Assembly: GCA_964389685.1 (NCBI GenBank)
Contig: CAYMFM010000021.1
Coordinates: 1-51,318 of the forward strand
Direction: 5' to 3'
DNA: 51,318 nt
Source: G020353115 sp964389685
GTDB lineage: Bacteria; Bacteroidota; Bacteroidia; Bacteroidales; VadinHA17
Numbering within the stretch: position 1 is the first letter of the stretch; each line of letters starts with the position of its first letter. Shown here one piece after another: positions 44,395 through 51,318 of the stretch. The position numbers were made by a program, and so were the translations under genes. The notes beneath the pieces were generated by a model. It was not told where the DNA came from and searched no databases. It saw nothing but the letters and a program-made list of their open reading frames with translations.

Positions 44395-44661
44395 CTAAAA
44401 TCTCTCATTAACATTATCTTCCAGGAATTGCAGAATACTATGCCTATCATATCTAATGATCTTCCGGGCTGGTTGTGAGTACCTGATCTTCCCTTGACTT
44501 CTCAACTTCCACATTTCAGATTTACTCTTTACTCCAAGTAATTCCATTGCTTCTGGCTCATCGATCCATTTCTTCTCCTCTTTCTGAGACTCTTTCACTC
44601 TCTTCACAACCTCATGGATGTGTTGCCAATAGGCTTCTTCTTCGAAAATAATGACTTTCAT
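44395..44661 (-). CDS. Excisionase-like helix-turn-helix protein (HTH_17/MerR type)
   Basis: An 88-residue protein. A charged helical N-terminus (about 1-30) is followed by a winged HTH at about 33-85: WIDEPEAMELLGVKSKSEMWKLRSQGKIRY ... IIRYDRHSILQFLE. In Bacteroidota this type of small protein is commonly found beside integrases and may act as a recombination directionality factor or local regulator. It is convergent with the integrase, only 21 bases from its stop. Confidence 0.82.
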   Translation of the reverse strand: MKVIIFEEEAYWQHIHEVVKRVKESQKEEKKWIDEPEAMELLGVKSKSEMWKLRSQGKIRYSQPARKIIRYDRHSILQFLEDNVNERF

Positions 44662-44679
44662 ATTTTCAAGTTTAACAGA

Positions 44680-44895
44680 TTATTCGCGGTTTGGATAACC
44701 AGATAAACGCTGTATAAAATCGTTTATCTGATCGTGAAAAACATATACAAGGATTCCTGCAATTATTACAGCTATTACTATTTTTCCTGTTGTACTAATG
44801 CCTGCAGGATTATTCAGTGAAGAATTATTAGGGTTGGAAGGTCCTGCCATTCTGAATAATTCCTCCCTACTTAGATTTTCAATTATTCTTTCCAT
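44680..44895 (-). CDS. Small single-pass membrane protein, unknown
   Basis: A 71-residue protein. An Asn/Ser-rich N-terminal half (GPSNPNNSSLNNPAG) is followed by one membrane helix (TGKIVIAVIIAGILVYVFH, about 36-54) and a short polar tail. No family is recognised. It overlaps the upstream gene by 13 bases and precedes the HTH gene by 18, so the three minus-strand genes are probably one transcript. It may be a membrane-linked accessory factor of the element. Confidence 0.6.
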   Translation of the reverse strand: MERIIENLSREELFRMAGPSNPNNSSLNNPAGISTTGKIVIAVIIAGILVYVFHDQINDFIQRLSGYPNRE

Positions 44896-45317
44896 ATTTC
44901 AAATATATTTGGCTGATCTTCATCTTTTATTAATCCGTATTCAAAGCACATAGGGATGCTTATATTTTGATCTTTTATCTTTTTCATTTGTGTGTGATAA
45001 CCAAAAATAAATCCAGCATTCTCCAATTCCTGTAACGTCACCTTCACCTTACTCTTGTTATAAAAACTCTTTAGAATCTCTCTATTTTTCAACAGGATAT
45101 TGTATATCCTGTTTGTGGCATCTCTTTTCTCCTTACCTTTAATGTTATTTGCTTTTATTTTGTGATCCTGGCAACAATATTCCTGGTTTAACCTTTTTGC
45201 TTCAAATTCCTTCCTACAATGCTTGTATTTACACAATTTGATATAAGGATTCTTTGAATGATTTATCATTTGGCTAATTATCCCTGATGTTTCCATGATA
45301 ATGCAATTAATGTTCAA
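44883..45317 (-). CDS. Small protein with zinc-finger-like cysteine motif, unknown
   Basis: 144 residues (137 if it starts at the ATG at 45296). A CKYKHCRKEF ... QEYCCQDHKIKA motif near residues 29-53 resembles a treble-clef or CGNR-like zinc site (Cys-x4-Cys, then CC and His). A basic helical region follows, then VTLQELENAGFIFGYHTQ. No family was named with confidence. It is first in the three-gene minus-strand set ending with the HTH protein. A DNA-binding role is inference. Confidence 0.6.
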   Translation of the reverse strand: MNINCIIMETSGIISQMINHSKNPYIKLCKYKHCRKEFEAKRLNQEYCCQDHKIKANNIKGKEKRDATNRIYNILLKNREILKSFYNKSKVKVTLQELENAGFIFGYHTQMKKIKDQNISIPMCFEYGLIKDEDQPNIFEIWKE

Positions 45318-45521
45318 TTGGTTTCTGATTCATAGACGTAAAAACAAACTTGAAGGTTCCGCATTTTGAGTGGGACTTTTCTAAAATCGTGCATGACCTA
45401 AGCCCCACTTTTCATAATGAGAAAATATTTTGAGGGACTAGTAATGTATATTTAGAATTAAGAATATGAACCTGAATTGGAATTACATGTTTGTGAAAAT
45501 AAAAGGTTAACTAAGGATTAG

Positions 45522-46316
45522 TTAATTCTTTTCTGCTGTTGAAGGAAGAAACTTGGCAAAATTCTTTCTCAGGTAATCAATATATTTTCTATTATCCAAT
45601 AGATCAGACTGTGTTATTGGCATAATACCCATTGCATATAATAAAAAACCGCCGATTGTAATTAATTTATTATGCGAGTGGTTTGGAAGGTGCTCTTTTA
45701 AATATTTATATATTATTGGACTATATCGCTTTCTGATATATAGTTTTGGTTTATTATTCACTATAAACTGATAGGTCTCCCCGAAAAGTTTCTCCTCAGA
45801 CTTTGAAAGATTTTCAAATATATGTTTGTTCATCTTGACCAGTTCAAACAATTGCAAAATGACCTCTTTCCCTGTTATCCTATAAGTTTCCGGGATTGAA
45901 TCCTTAGTTCGAAAATCATCAATATTCTTGGTTATATGATCTTTGGAGAATGGTTTTTGTAATTTTGTTTTAATATTAATTGATTCAATATTAAGGAAGT
46001 TCTGGTCAAACGATTTCAGAGCCTTTAATAAGCCAGTTGCACCTATATGAGATAATGGGATAGAATCATTAAATGACAAATATTTCCTCTCGTAATGATG
46101 AAACTGAGTTTGTATTTCATGGAGTATAACTGACAGTGTATAATGGTCTACTGGATATTCTTTCAGGTAATCTATAAGAAACTCGTTCCAGTTATTAACT
46201 CTTTCCCAATATGAATCAGGTACTTCTTCCCAATGCTCTTCCTGAAATTCCAATTCCTCAAGTGATACAAACTTTAAGATCTTCTTTAATTGCTTATTAC
46301 TAATTGATGTTTTCAT
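45522..46316 (-). CDS. Hypothetical protein of the element
   Basis: A 264-residue, acidic-start, mostly helical and lysine-rich protein. It has no signal peptide, membrane helix or recognised motif. Features are EEHWEEVPDSYWERVNNWNEF near residue 28 and a hydrophobic stretch LITIGGFLLYAMGIMP near 220. It is an accessory gene on the minus strand, divergent from the HNH gene across a palindrome-dense gap, which suggests that both share a control region. Confidence 0.6.
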   Translation of the reverse strand: MKTSISNKQLKKILKFVSLEELEFQEEHWEEVPDSYWERVNNWNEFLIDYLKEYPVDHYTLSVILHEIQTQFHHYERKYLSFNDSIPLSHIGATGLLKALKSFDQNFLNIESINIKTKLQKPFSKDHITKNIDDFRTKDSIPETYRITGKEVILQLFELVKMNKHIFENLSKSEEKLFGETYQFIVNNKPKLYIRKRYSPIIYKYLKEHLPNHSHNKLITIGGFLLYAMGIMPITQSDLLDNRKYIDYLRKNFAKFLPSTAEKN

Positions 46317-46421
46317 TCATTGACAGTTTTATTTACCACAGAAAGTATACACCAAAGTTACAATGAATTGATGATTGATAGTAAATATTCGGAACAAGTT
46401 AATGACACTGTTTTTATGAGA

Positions 46422-46503
46422 AATTCGAATTAACGCTCATAACACGCATTTATCCGTATTTCCAGGGTATTAATACGGATTATGATTGATTTTAATTCGA
46501 ATT
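46422..46503. promoter_or_regulatory. Nested palindromes I in divergent control region
   Basis: AATTCGAATT occurs twice (46422-46431 and 46494-46503) and brackets an inverted repeat ATCCGTATT (46452-46460) / AATACGGAT (46472-46480). The cluster lies about 110-190 bases upstream of the hypothetical gene on the minus strand. Confidence 0.6.
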
Positions 46504-46616
46504 CCTGTGTATCATCCAAAAGAGGCAGGAAATTAGGATACTTATTTCAGTGTTATTAGTCGAAAGTATCTTGGATTTGTTCCTTGGTTACCGTAATTTT
46601 ATATATGAAACCAGCA

Positions 46617-46689
46617 ATGGCACTTTATTTAAATAAATGCCATAAAAAACCGTAATTACTTGTAAAAATAAATGCCATATGGCATTTAT
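46617..46689. promoter_or_regulatory. Nested palindromes II before the HNH gene
   Basis: At 46617-46643 ATGGCA/TGCCAT arms enclose the palindrome TTTATTTAAATAAA. At 46668-46689 lies a perfect 22-base palindrome with half-site ATAAATGCCAT. CCGTAATT occurs at about 46592 and 46651. The second palindrome ends 53 bases before the HNH start. A related IR (TGTAAATGCC/GGCATTTACA) is at 50352-50379. Confidence 0.65.
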
Positions 46690-46742
46690 ACGGTAGGCAA
46701 ATTCTTAATGAGTATCAGGAATCTATATAGAAACATTGGATA

Positions 46743-47915
46743 ATGAATTCCAATATCTGCTTATGGTGTGGGAAAGATACAACAGGAGATAAAACAAAAG
46801 AACATATTTTCCCGGAATGCATTGGTGGAAAGAAAACTCTTCCTATTGGATATGTATGCACTAATTGTAATAATTTTTTCAGTCACAATGTTGATAGAGC
46901 TTTATTAAAAGAACATAGTGGAATGATGGATGCATATCAAGTAGATCCTGGAATAAAGAGGAAAGGCAAAGGAAGAGAGAAAAAAGAACGATACAAAAAA
47001 GAGAAGATTTCAATACAAGGAATTGGTGAAGCTAGCTCAACAAGAATTAGTCGAGAAGGCAATACAATTAATTTCTTAGATGCAAATTTTGAAGTCAAGT
47101 CTGTAAATTTTCTACGTTCTTTACATAAATGTGTAGCCAATATCCTATGTGATTCATATGGACCCCATTATGTTAGAAAAAACTATCCTAAATTATTAGA
47201 TTTTGTTTTAAATGGAGGGGATGCACACCCTTGGAGTTATGCTTTAAGTTTCCCAATTCCTATTAATAGACCTCTAATAAGTGAACCTCAAATAATTATA
47301 AGCTTGAAAATTGAAAAGAATAATAAAACATTTGAGATTAATAGTTTTATTCATACATCAGGAATTTGGGTCGTAGGTTCAGCTCCATATATTTTGTGTC
47401 CAGAAATGATATATAAGTTTTCTGACTTAATTGAACAAAAACTTAAAAAGATTATGGTACCTAATTCAAATAAAACAATTATTGATTTCTTTGGTTTCGA
47501 TTGGAACCATAATAAAAGAGAGCATATAGGTAAATTAAAATTTCTATGGATAGTCAAGGAAATAGAAGGAAGTCCTAATGATGATTTTTTCTATTTACTT
47601 ACAAAATGCAAGATTTGTGGACAAACAACACCAACGGGTATTATTCTTCCAAGAGATATAATTTATAAAGGAAATGTAAATAAGTCAATGTATAACTCTA
47701 AAAATACCTGGAATCAATACACAATAGATGACCTTAAAAAACTAGGATATGATATTGAGAAGTGGGATAAAAATAGTCTAAATGAATTTATGAATCAAGG
47801 AATACGTATACCAATTGAGAACGATGTTAAGAAATTGATGATAAAGAATTGTGAAACTAACTGTATTAATTGCAATAATATGATAAAATTTAATGCAGAA
47901 GATTGTTTTATTTAA
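46743..47915 (+). CDS. HNH_5-type endonuclease-like protein with C-terminal zinc knuckles
   Basis: A 390-residue protein. The N-terminus CLWCGKDTTGDKTKEHIFPECIGG ... VCTNCNNFFS has two CxxC pairs framing a KEHIFPE segment, typical of the HNH_5 / treble-clef nuclease family, in which the His is catalytic. A long middle part (about 65-280) is unassigned. Near the C-terminus CKICG and CINCNN give another two CxxC pairs. Such proteins are frequent in mobile elements and phage-defence loci, but no partner defence gene is visible, so a defence role is only possible. It is AT-rich like the rest of the element. Confidence 0.7.
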   Translation: MNSNICLWCGKDTTGDKTKEHIFPECIGGKKTLPIGYVCTNCNNFFSHNVDRALLKEHSGMMDAYQVDPGIKRKGKGREKKERYKKEKISIQGIGEASSTRISREGNTINFLDANFEVKSVNFLRSLHKCVANILCDSYGPHYVRKNYPKLLDFVLNGGDAHPWSYALSFPIPINRPLISEPQIIISLKIEKNNKTFEINSFIHTSGIWVVGSAPYILCPEMIYKFSDLIEQKLKKIMVPNSNKTIIDFFGFDWNHNKREHIGKLKFLWIVKEIEGSPNDDFFYLLTKCKICGQTTPTGIILPRDIIYKGNVNKSMYNSKNTWNQYTIDDLKKLGYDIEKWDKNSLNEFMNQGIRIPIENDVKKLMIKNCETNCINCNNMIKFNAEDCFI

Positions 47916-47949
47916 TATGATATTATAAGAAATCAGAACTTTGCCTAAC

Positions 47950-48090
47950 AGGCGGTCATACGCAATGCTAGTTTGATGAAATAATTTGAGTATGAGTACA
48001 CATAAATATAATAGCGATCTGAAATTGTACGCCCCAAATACCGCACTGTGCATACCTCCGAAACGTTGTGTGCAAATTGTATGCACAGAA
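47950..48090. repeat. Structured non-coding segment after the HNH gene (attC-like features)
   Basis: Begins TTTGCCTAACAGGCGG about 35 bases after the stop. It ends with a perfect 10-base inverted repeat CTGTGCATAC (48046-48055) / GTATGCACAG (48079-48088) whose loop contains CCTCCGAAACGTTG. The CTAACA start and AACGTTG core recall cassette recombination sites. No gene spans it. Confidence 0.45.
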
Positions 48091-48307
48091 ATCCAAACTC
48101 CTTCTAAAAACTATAGAAATCAGCCAACATAGAAATCCCGACTCTCGCTTTGCAATAGATATTAATATTTCTATCAGATCTAAGTACCAAATAATTCTCC
48201 CCCAAATAATTGATAGCTATGATGAACACTGAAAAGTTTGATTAAACCTCCCCTGCATATAATATTAAAAAATCGGAGGTTTTACGACTATGTTACTAAT
48301 TTGTTGG

Positions 48308-48493
48308 TTAATCTAACTTTTTATTAATTCTTCGTATTATTAAAGCACCCTTCTTAAATAAACCAGAGTGTACAATAATCCTACAGAATATCATTAATCC
48401 CTTGGATTTGTTATATGATTGATGTAAATTTAGTAGAGTAAACCAAACAACTATAGCGCATATAAGGAATATAAACGCATTGCGTTTATCCAC
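48308..48493 (-). CDS. Doubtful small membrane protein
   Basis: A 61-residue frame with a hydrophobic start (AFIFLICAIVVWFTLL) and a basic tail. It lies in the 600-base gap before the TlpA-like gene and points the other way. There is no family match, no clear ribosome-binding site and a skewed composition, so it may be chance. Listed only because a single membrane helix is plausible. Confidence 0.2.
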   Translation of the reverse strand: MDKRNAFIFLICAIVVWFTLLNLHQSYNKSKGLMIFCRIIVHSGLFKKGALIIRRINKKLD

Positions 48494-48518
48494 GTTAGCT
48501 GAAATTAAAAAAAGCTAT

Positions 48519-50027
48519 ATGAACCGAATAAGAATAGCTTATTTTTTAGCCAAAGTAATCATTGCTTTCTTACTCATCACTAGTTGTATTAATACAGATG
48601 ACTATGTTACAATCAATGTAAAGGTATTAGGTAGTACCTCTGATACAATAACTTATTATTTTTCACAAAAAGGATTACACGCCTTTCCATTATGGGGGTA
48701 TAAGAGGATGGGATTAGATTCGAATGGATATGCACAACTAAATCTTGAGACTGATGAAATGAATTATTTATTTATTAAGACACATGGAGGCTATTGGCGT
48801 GAGAGAGCAAATTTACTTGTAAGACCAGGAGAAGAGTATGAAATTGTTATAGATTCTGAAGCATCTCAACTTGTTACTATTAATGGTGATTTCAGTGAAG
48901 GACAACAGTTTTATAGTGAATCCTACATAACGGTTCAAAGACTCACATTTTTTGGAGAGTTTTACTCAGATACAATACCTCAAGAAATGCTTAAAATCCT
49001 TGAAGATTCAATTGAATCACGGTTACAACCATTAAATCTTTTATATAAAAACAGGAAAATTGACAAGCAATTATATAACGCAATTAAAGCAGAAATTGAA
49101 TATTCACATTTAAGATCTCTTATGCATATTTTGAATATTAGAAGCAGAGTTGAGGAGCCTGAAAGGCAAGGAGGAGCAACAGCCATTCCCATAAACATAT
49201 ACCAAGAGGATTACATCGATTTGTTCATTCAAATATTTAAAAAGTATCCCTACGACAACACTTATGCAAAGTTGTGCAATAAATATGGAGATTATTTAGA
49301 GCAGTATGTTTGGCTGAGATCAGTAAACGATAATTCATTGGAGTATAAAATTAGCAACAAGGATTCTAAAATAAAATATGCTAAAGGAATTCTTGATTAT
49401 GATTTATTTGAGTATTTCTATGCAAAACAATTTAGGAATATCTCTAAAGAAGATTTACCAGAAATAGCTAAAAGTCGATTTGAAGATTTTAAAATAACCT
49501 TCCCAGAAAGTCCATTTCTACCATATATCTCACAATCAATTTCTGACTGGGAATCAAATTATTTTAGATTTTATCCCTCTGGTCTTGATTCAGTCCCAAT
49601 TGGTACAATTGAAACTAAGGATTCTAATGAGGTTATTAGTTCAACTTCACTTAATGAGGTCATATCAAAATATAAGGGAAAAGTAGTATTCATTGATCTT
49701 TGGGCAACTTGGTGTCCTCCGTGTATTGAGGAATTTGCATATTCAAAAAATATCCAGGAGTTTGCAGACAAGCATAAGATTCAATTATTATATATATCAC
49801 TCGATGACAATGAAGAAAAATGGATTAATGCAATAAAGAAATATGGATTAATGGGAGACCACCTAATAGCAGAAGATACAGAACTAAAAAAAGAGCTAGT
49901 AGAATTAGCACCAACTGTTCCTAAATACTTCATAGTAAATAAAGATGGAGAGATTGTCGAATATGATGCTAAACGTCCAAGTAGTGGAGAAGAATTATAC
50001 GAACAATTATTACAATACGTGAAATAA
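48519..50027 (+). CDS. TlpA/ResA-like thiol-disulfide oxidoreductase lipoprotein
   Basis: 502 residues from ATG 48519 (an ATG at 48480 adds 13 before the signal peptide). Lipobox LLITSC near residue 23. An N-terminal beta-rich domain resembles the DUF4369-type region common in Bacteroidota TlpA proteins, followed by a helical middle. The thioredoxin domain lies at about 370-502, with VVFIDLWATWCPPCIEEF (active-site CPPC) and cis-Pro APTVPKYFIVNKDGEIV. It probably reduces periplasmic or surface disulfides. Unusual cargo for an integrative element. The following gap contains hairpins. Confidence 0.88.
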   Translation: MNRIRIAYFLAKVIIAFLLITSCINTDDYVTINVKVLGSTSDTITYYFSQKGLHAFPLWGYKRMGLDSNGYAQLNLETDEMNYLFIKTHGGYWRERANLLVRPGEEYEIVIDSEASQLVTINGDFSEGQQFYSESYITVQRLTFFGEFYSDTIPQEMLKILEDSIESRLQPLNLLYKNRKIDKQLYNAIKAEIEYSHLRSLMHILNIRSRVEEPERQGGATAIPINIYQEDYIDLFIQIFKKYPYDNTYAKLCNKYGDYLEQYVWLRSVNDNSLEYKISNKDSKIKYAKGILDYDLFEYFYAKQFRNISKEDLPEIAKSRFEDFKITFPESPFLPYISQSISDWESNYFRFYPSGLDSVPIGTIETKDSNEVISSTSLNEVISKYKGKVVFIDLWATWCPPCIEEFAYSKNIQEFADKHKIQLLYISLDDNEEKWINAIKKYGLMGDHLIAEDTELKKELVELAPTVPKYFIVNKDGEIVEYDAKRPSSGEELYEQLLQYVK

Positions 50028-50035
50028 TACTTAAC

Positions 50036-50095
50036 TCCAGCTAACAAGTGCAACCTCCATTGAAACGTCTTTTGCACGCAACGTTTTAGTTCTTA
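50036..50095. repeat. Short attC-like inverted repeat after the TlpA-like gene
   Basis: GCTAACAAGTGCAA pairs in part with TTGCACGCAACGTTTTAG around a loop with CCTCCATTGAAACGT. The CCTCC-GAAACGT core also occurs in the loop at 48056-48066. It sits directly after the gene stop. Confidence 0.4.
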
Positions 50096-50106
50096 ATTGC
50101 ATCTCC

Positions 50107-50166
50107 AAAAGCTCCTGGGATAGTTAGTTAACCAAAGTGATCAATGTCAGGTTTCCAGGAGCTTTT
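50107..50166 (+). terminator. Terminator-like hairpin of the TlpA-like gene
   Basis: AAAAGCTCCTGG (50107-50118) and its exact complement CCAGGAGCTTTT (50155-50166), continuing into a T-run. The 36-base loop is long, so strength is uncertain. Confidence 0.6.
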
Positions 50167-50351
50167 TTCATGCGGTCGGTTCGCAACTGCAATTATCTCC
50201 CCTCTACTTACGGTAAAAAAATGAGCTATTATTTACTTTGTTCAATGATTAACTCTTGACGACAGGGGATAAATGTTTATTCGCAAATAATCGGACGATT
50301 TTTAGATGGGGATTTAGAGAATCTATTCCTGGTACAGATACAACTGGATAG

Positions 50352-50379
50352 TGTAAATGCCGTTAATATGGCATTTACA
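50352..50379. promoter_or_regulatory. Inverted repeat TGTAAATGCC / GGCATTTACA
   Basis: Perfect 10-base arms with an 8-base spacer, located 30 bases past the stop of the minus-strand lipoprotein gene. It shares the AAATGCC-N-GGCATTT motif with the palindrome at 46668-46689, so the same DNA-binding protein might recognise both. Confidence 0.5.
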
Positions 50380-50408
50380 AATTTGTTATCGGCTGGCGTT
50401 TCTAACCT

Positions 50409-50936
50409 CTATTCTGTTTCTTCTGTTTCAGGTTCTCCTTCACCCTCGTCAACTTCTTCCTCATAGGATGAAGTATGAATTTCGGATAGATAAACAATCT
50501 TCCATTCCCCATTGACTTTTTCCAGAAATTCAACGTGTATGTTTGTTTTAGTTAACTCACCCTCACTATTATGCAATTCATTATCAAAGACAGCAAAAGC
50601 ACTTTCTTTGTAGACCTTAATTTTATAATTTGTTTTCACCTGATAGTGTTTTATTGGATCAGGATATTTCTCAAAACCTTCCTTAAAAATTGAATCCATT
50701 TCTTCCCATCCAACAATATGAAAATAACCACCTTTCCCGGCATCTAACCTAATGTTGGTTTCATTCTGTACATAGGTTGCAGCAAAGCGGTCAAAATCCC
50801 TATCAAAATAAGCATTTGTTTCTTCTTCGATAACAGCCTTTATTGCTTCTTTTTCTTTTTCAATGTCAATATTTTCCTGACAGGAAGTTCCTGCCAATAA
50901 AATAAGAGCCAATAATGTCAATACATACTTTTTCAT
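50409..50936 (-). CDS. NTF2/SnoaL-like (DUF4440-type) lipoprotein
   Basis: A 175-residue protein with signal and lipobox LLAGTSC (Cys19). The rest is a cone-shaped NTF2 fold: EKEAIKAVIEEETNAYFDRDFDRFAATYV, GWEEMDSIFKEGFEKYPDP, and EFLEKVNGEWKIVYLSEIHTSS at the end. The strongly acidic tail (EEEVDEGEGEPETEETE) is unusual. The family includes enzymes and binding proteins, and no catalytic role can be assigned. It is a monocistronic cargo gene of the element. Confidence 0.82.
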   Translation of the reverse strand: MKKYVLTLLALILLAGTSCQENIDIEKEKEAIKAVIEEETNAYFDRDFDRFAATYVQNETNIRLDAGKGGYFHIVGWEEMDSIFKEGFEKYPDPIKHYQVKTNYKIKVYKESAFAVFDNELHNSEGELTKTNIHVEFLEKVNGEWKIVYLSEIHTSSYEEEVDEGEGEPETEETE

Positions 50937-51050
50937 GATTAAATAGTTTTTTGGTTGGTTGTAATAAAATTACAATTATCATTCATTAATTCCAAGGAAC
51001 CACATCTATAGTCCATGGATCTATTTACCATTCATTATCGTATAATAGGT

Positions 51051-51150
51051 AAAAAACGTCCCTTTGTTTGTCTCCCGTTACAGGGGAGGTTTCAAAATTC
51101 AATTGTTTGGGGGAGTATTGTTTGGCTTATCAAAGAAAAGGACGTTTTTT
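51051..51150. repeat. 100-base structured inverted repeat
   Basis: AAAAAACGTCC (51051-51061) pairs with GGACGTTTTTT (51140-51150). An inner CTTTG/CAAAG stem (51062-51066, 51131-51135) follows, then a small CTCCC/GGGAG hairpin inside. An 83-residue frame over this region (51015-51266) is best explained by the repeat and is not called as a gene. Confidence 0.6.
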
Positions 51151-51318
51151 CGACACATCCACTTCTTCGGGAACTCCCATACACTATTAAGATTTCTGGT
51201 GAATTTCAAATTTTAGTTCACAGAGTAGTTATAACTTATTGTTCCAAACCAAAATCAATAAATTAGGGTTTGCTGATTTTTCAGGAAAATACACGTATAT
51301 TGTTGATAAACAGGCTAA

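Larger units (their letters stand above)
42892..51318 (+). mobile_element. Integrative element, left part (right end outside the window)
   Basis: The left boundary is the tRNA-Pro 3' fragment. The first gene is a tyrosine recombinase, then an excisionase-like HTH protein and small accessory genes. Base composition drops visibly to AT-rich and codon use changes compared with the region left of 41.7 kb. No second copy of the tRNA 3' sequence was found up to 51318, so the element is at least 8.4 kb. No conjugation or phage structural genes are visible in this part. Confidence 0.75.

Noticed and set aside
46743..47915. HNH protein as part of a named defence system
   Set aside because: No methylase, ATPase or other recognised partner gene is adjacent, so a system name would be speculation.
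48129..48145. ATCCCGAC followed by TCTCGC, resembling the tRNA-Pro 3' end
   Set aside because: Only an 8-base match, with the parts in the wrong order for a tRNA or att core. Treated as coincidence, not as a second att site.
51015..51266. Open frame for an 83-residue protein
   Set aside because: It runs through the long inverted repeat at 51051-51150, has no recognisable motif and no ribosome-binding site.
1..51318. CRISPR arrays, rRNA genes, complete tRNA genes
   Set aside because: No regularly spaced direct repeats with unique spacers, no rRNA sequence and only one partial tRNA were seen.

Overview
The window looks like a stretch of a Bacteroidota chromosome (Bacteroidales/Marinilabiliales-like). 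The evidence is SusC/SusD pairs, surface glycan-binding lipoproteins, type IX secretion (T9SS) C-terminal tails, TAnnTTTG-type promoter motifs and few strong Shine-Dalgarno sites. From about 42.9 kb to the right edge the sequence becomes clearly more AT-rich and is read as an integrated mobile element. No named species can be supported from the sequence alone.

Layout, left to right. (1) 0.3-5.6 kb: an FGE-fold protein without catalytic cysteines, a secreted GH116-type glycosidase with an inserted beta-sandwich, and a stand-alone GMP-synthase ATP-pyrophosphatase. They are separated by intergenic DNA full of short palindromes. (2) 6.2-12.65 kb, minus strand: a tightly coupled four-gene operon (NuoE/HydC-like; a NuoF/HydB-like subunit fused to a GltD-like NADPH flavoprotein; a NuoG-like Fe-S protein; an FMN-binding glutamate-synthase-like protein). 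It predicts a soluble multi-flavin, multi-Fe-S oxidoreductase, possibly electron-bifurcating. (3) 12.9-18.8 kb, plus strand: NAD salvage (pncB, pncA), methylglyoxal synthase, then a coupled PIG-L deacetylase / GT4 glycosyltransferase / GH100-like trio. (4) 18.9-41.7 kb: a large polysaccharide-utilisation locus that fits beta-mannan or glucomannan. SusC, SusD, two glycan-binding lipoproteins, a GH26 mannanase and a clan GH-A enzyme form one minus-strand operon. A divergent GH94 phosphorylase follows, then GH130 phosphorylase, cellobiose 2-epimerase and a sodium/sugar symporter, a NUDIX-type regulator, and a GH9 endoglucanase.

In the predicted pathway GH26 and GH9 cut glucomannan outside the cell, and SusCD with the lipoproteins bind and import the oligosaccharides. 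The symporter may carry disaccharides into the cytoplasm. The epimerase turns Man-Man into Man-Glc, GH130 phosphorolyses Man-Glc, and GH94 phosphorolyses Glc-Glc. Two matching palindromes, ATAGTGT(A)-spacer-(T)ACACTAT, lie between susC and the GH94 gene, and a degenerate copy lies directly in front of the NUDIX gene. This suggests one autoregulated regulon.

(5) 41.7-42.9 kb: a gene-free stretch with several palindrome families and terminators. (6) 42.9 kb to the right edge: an integrative element whose left end is a 42-nt 3' fragment of tRNA-Pro(GGG), broken in the anticodon loop, followed by a tyrosine recombinase. The element carries an excisionase-like HTH protein, small accessory genes, an HNH_5-type protein, a TlpA-like lipoprotein and an NTF2-like lipoprotein, plus unusual palindrome-rich non-coding segments. 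Its right end is not in the window.
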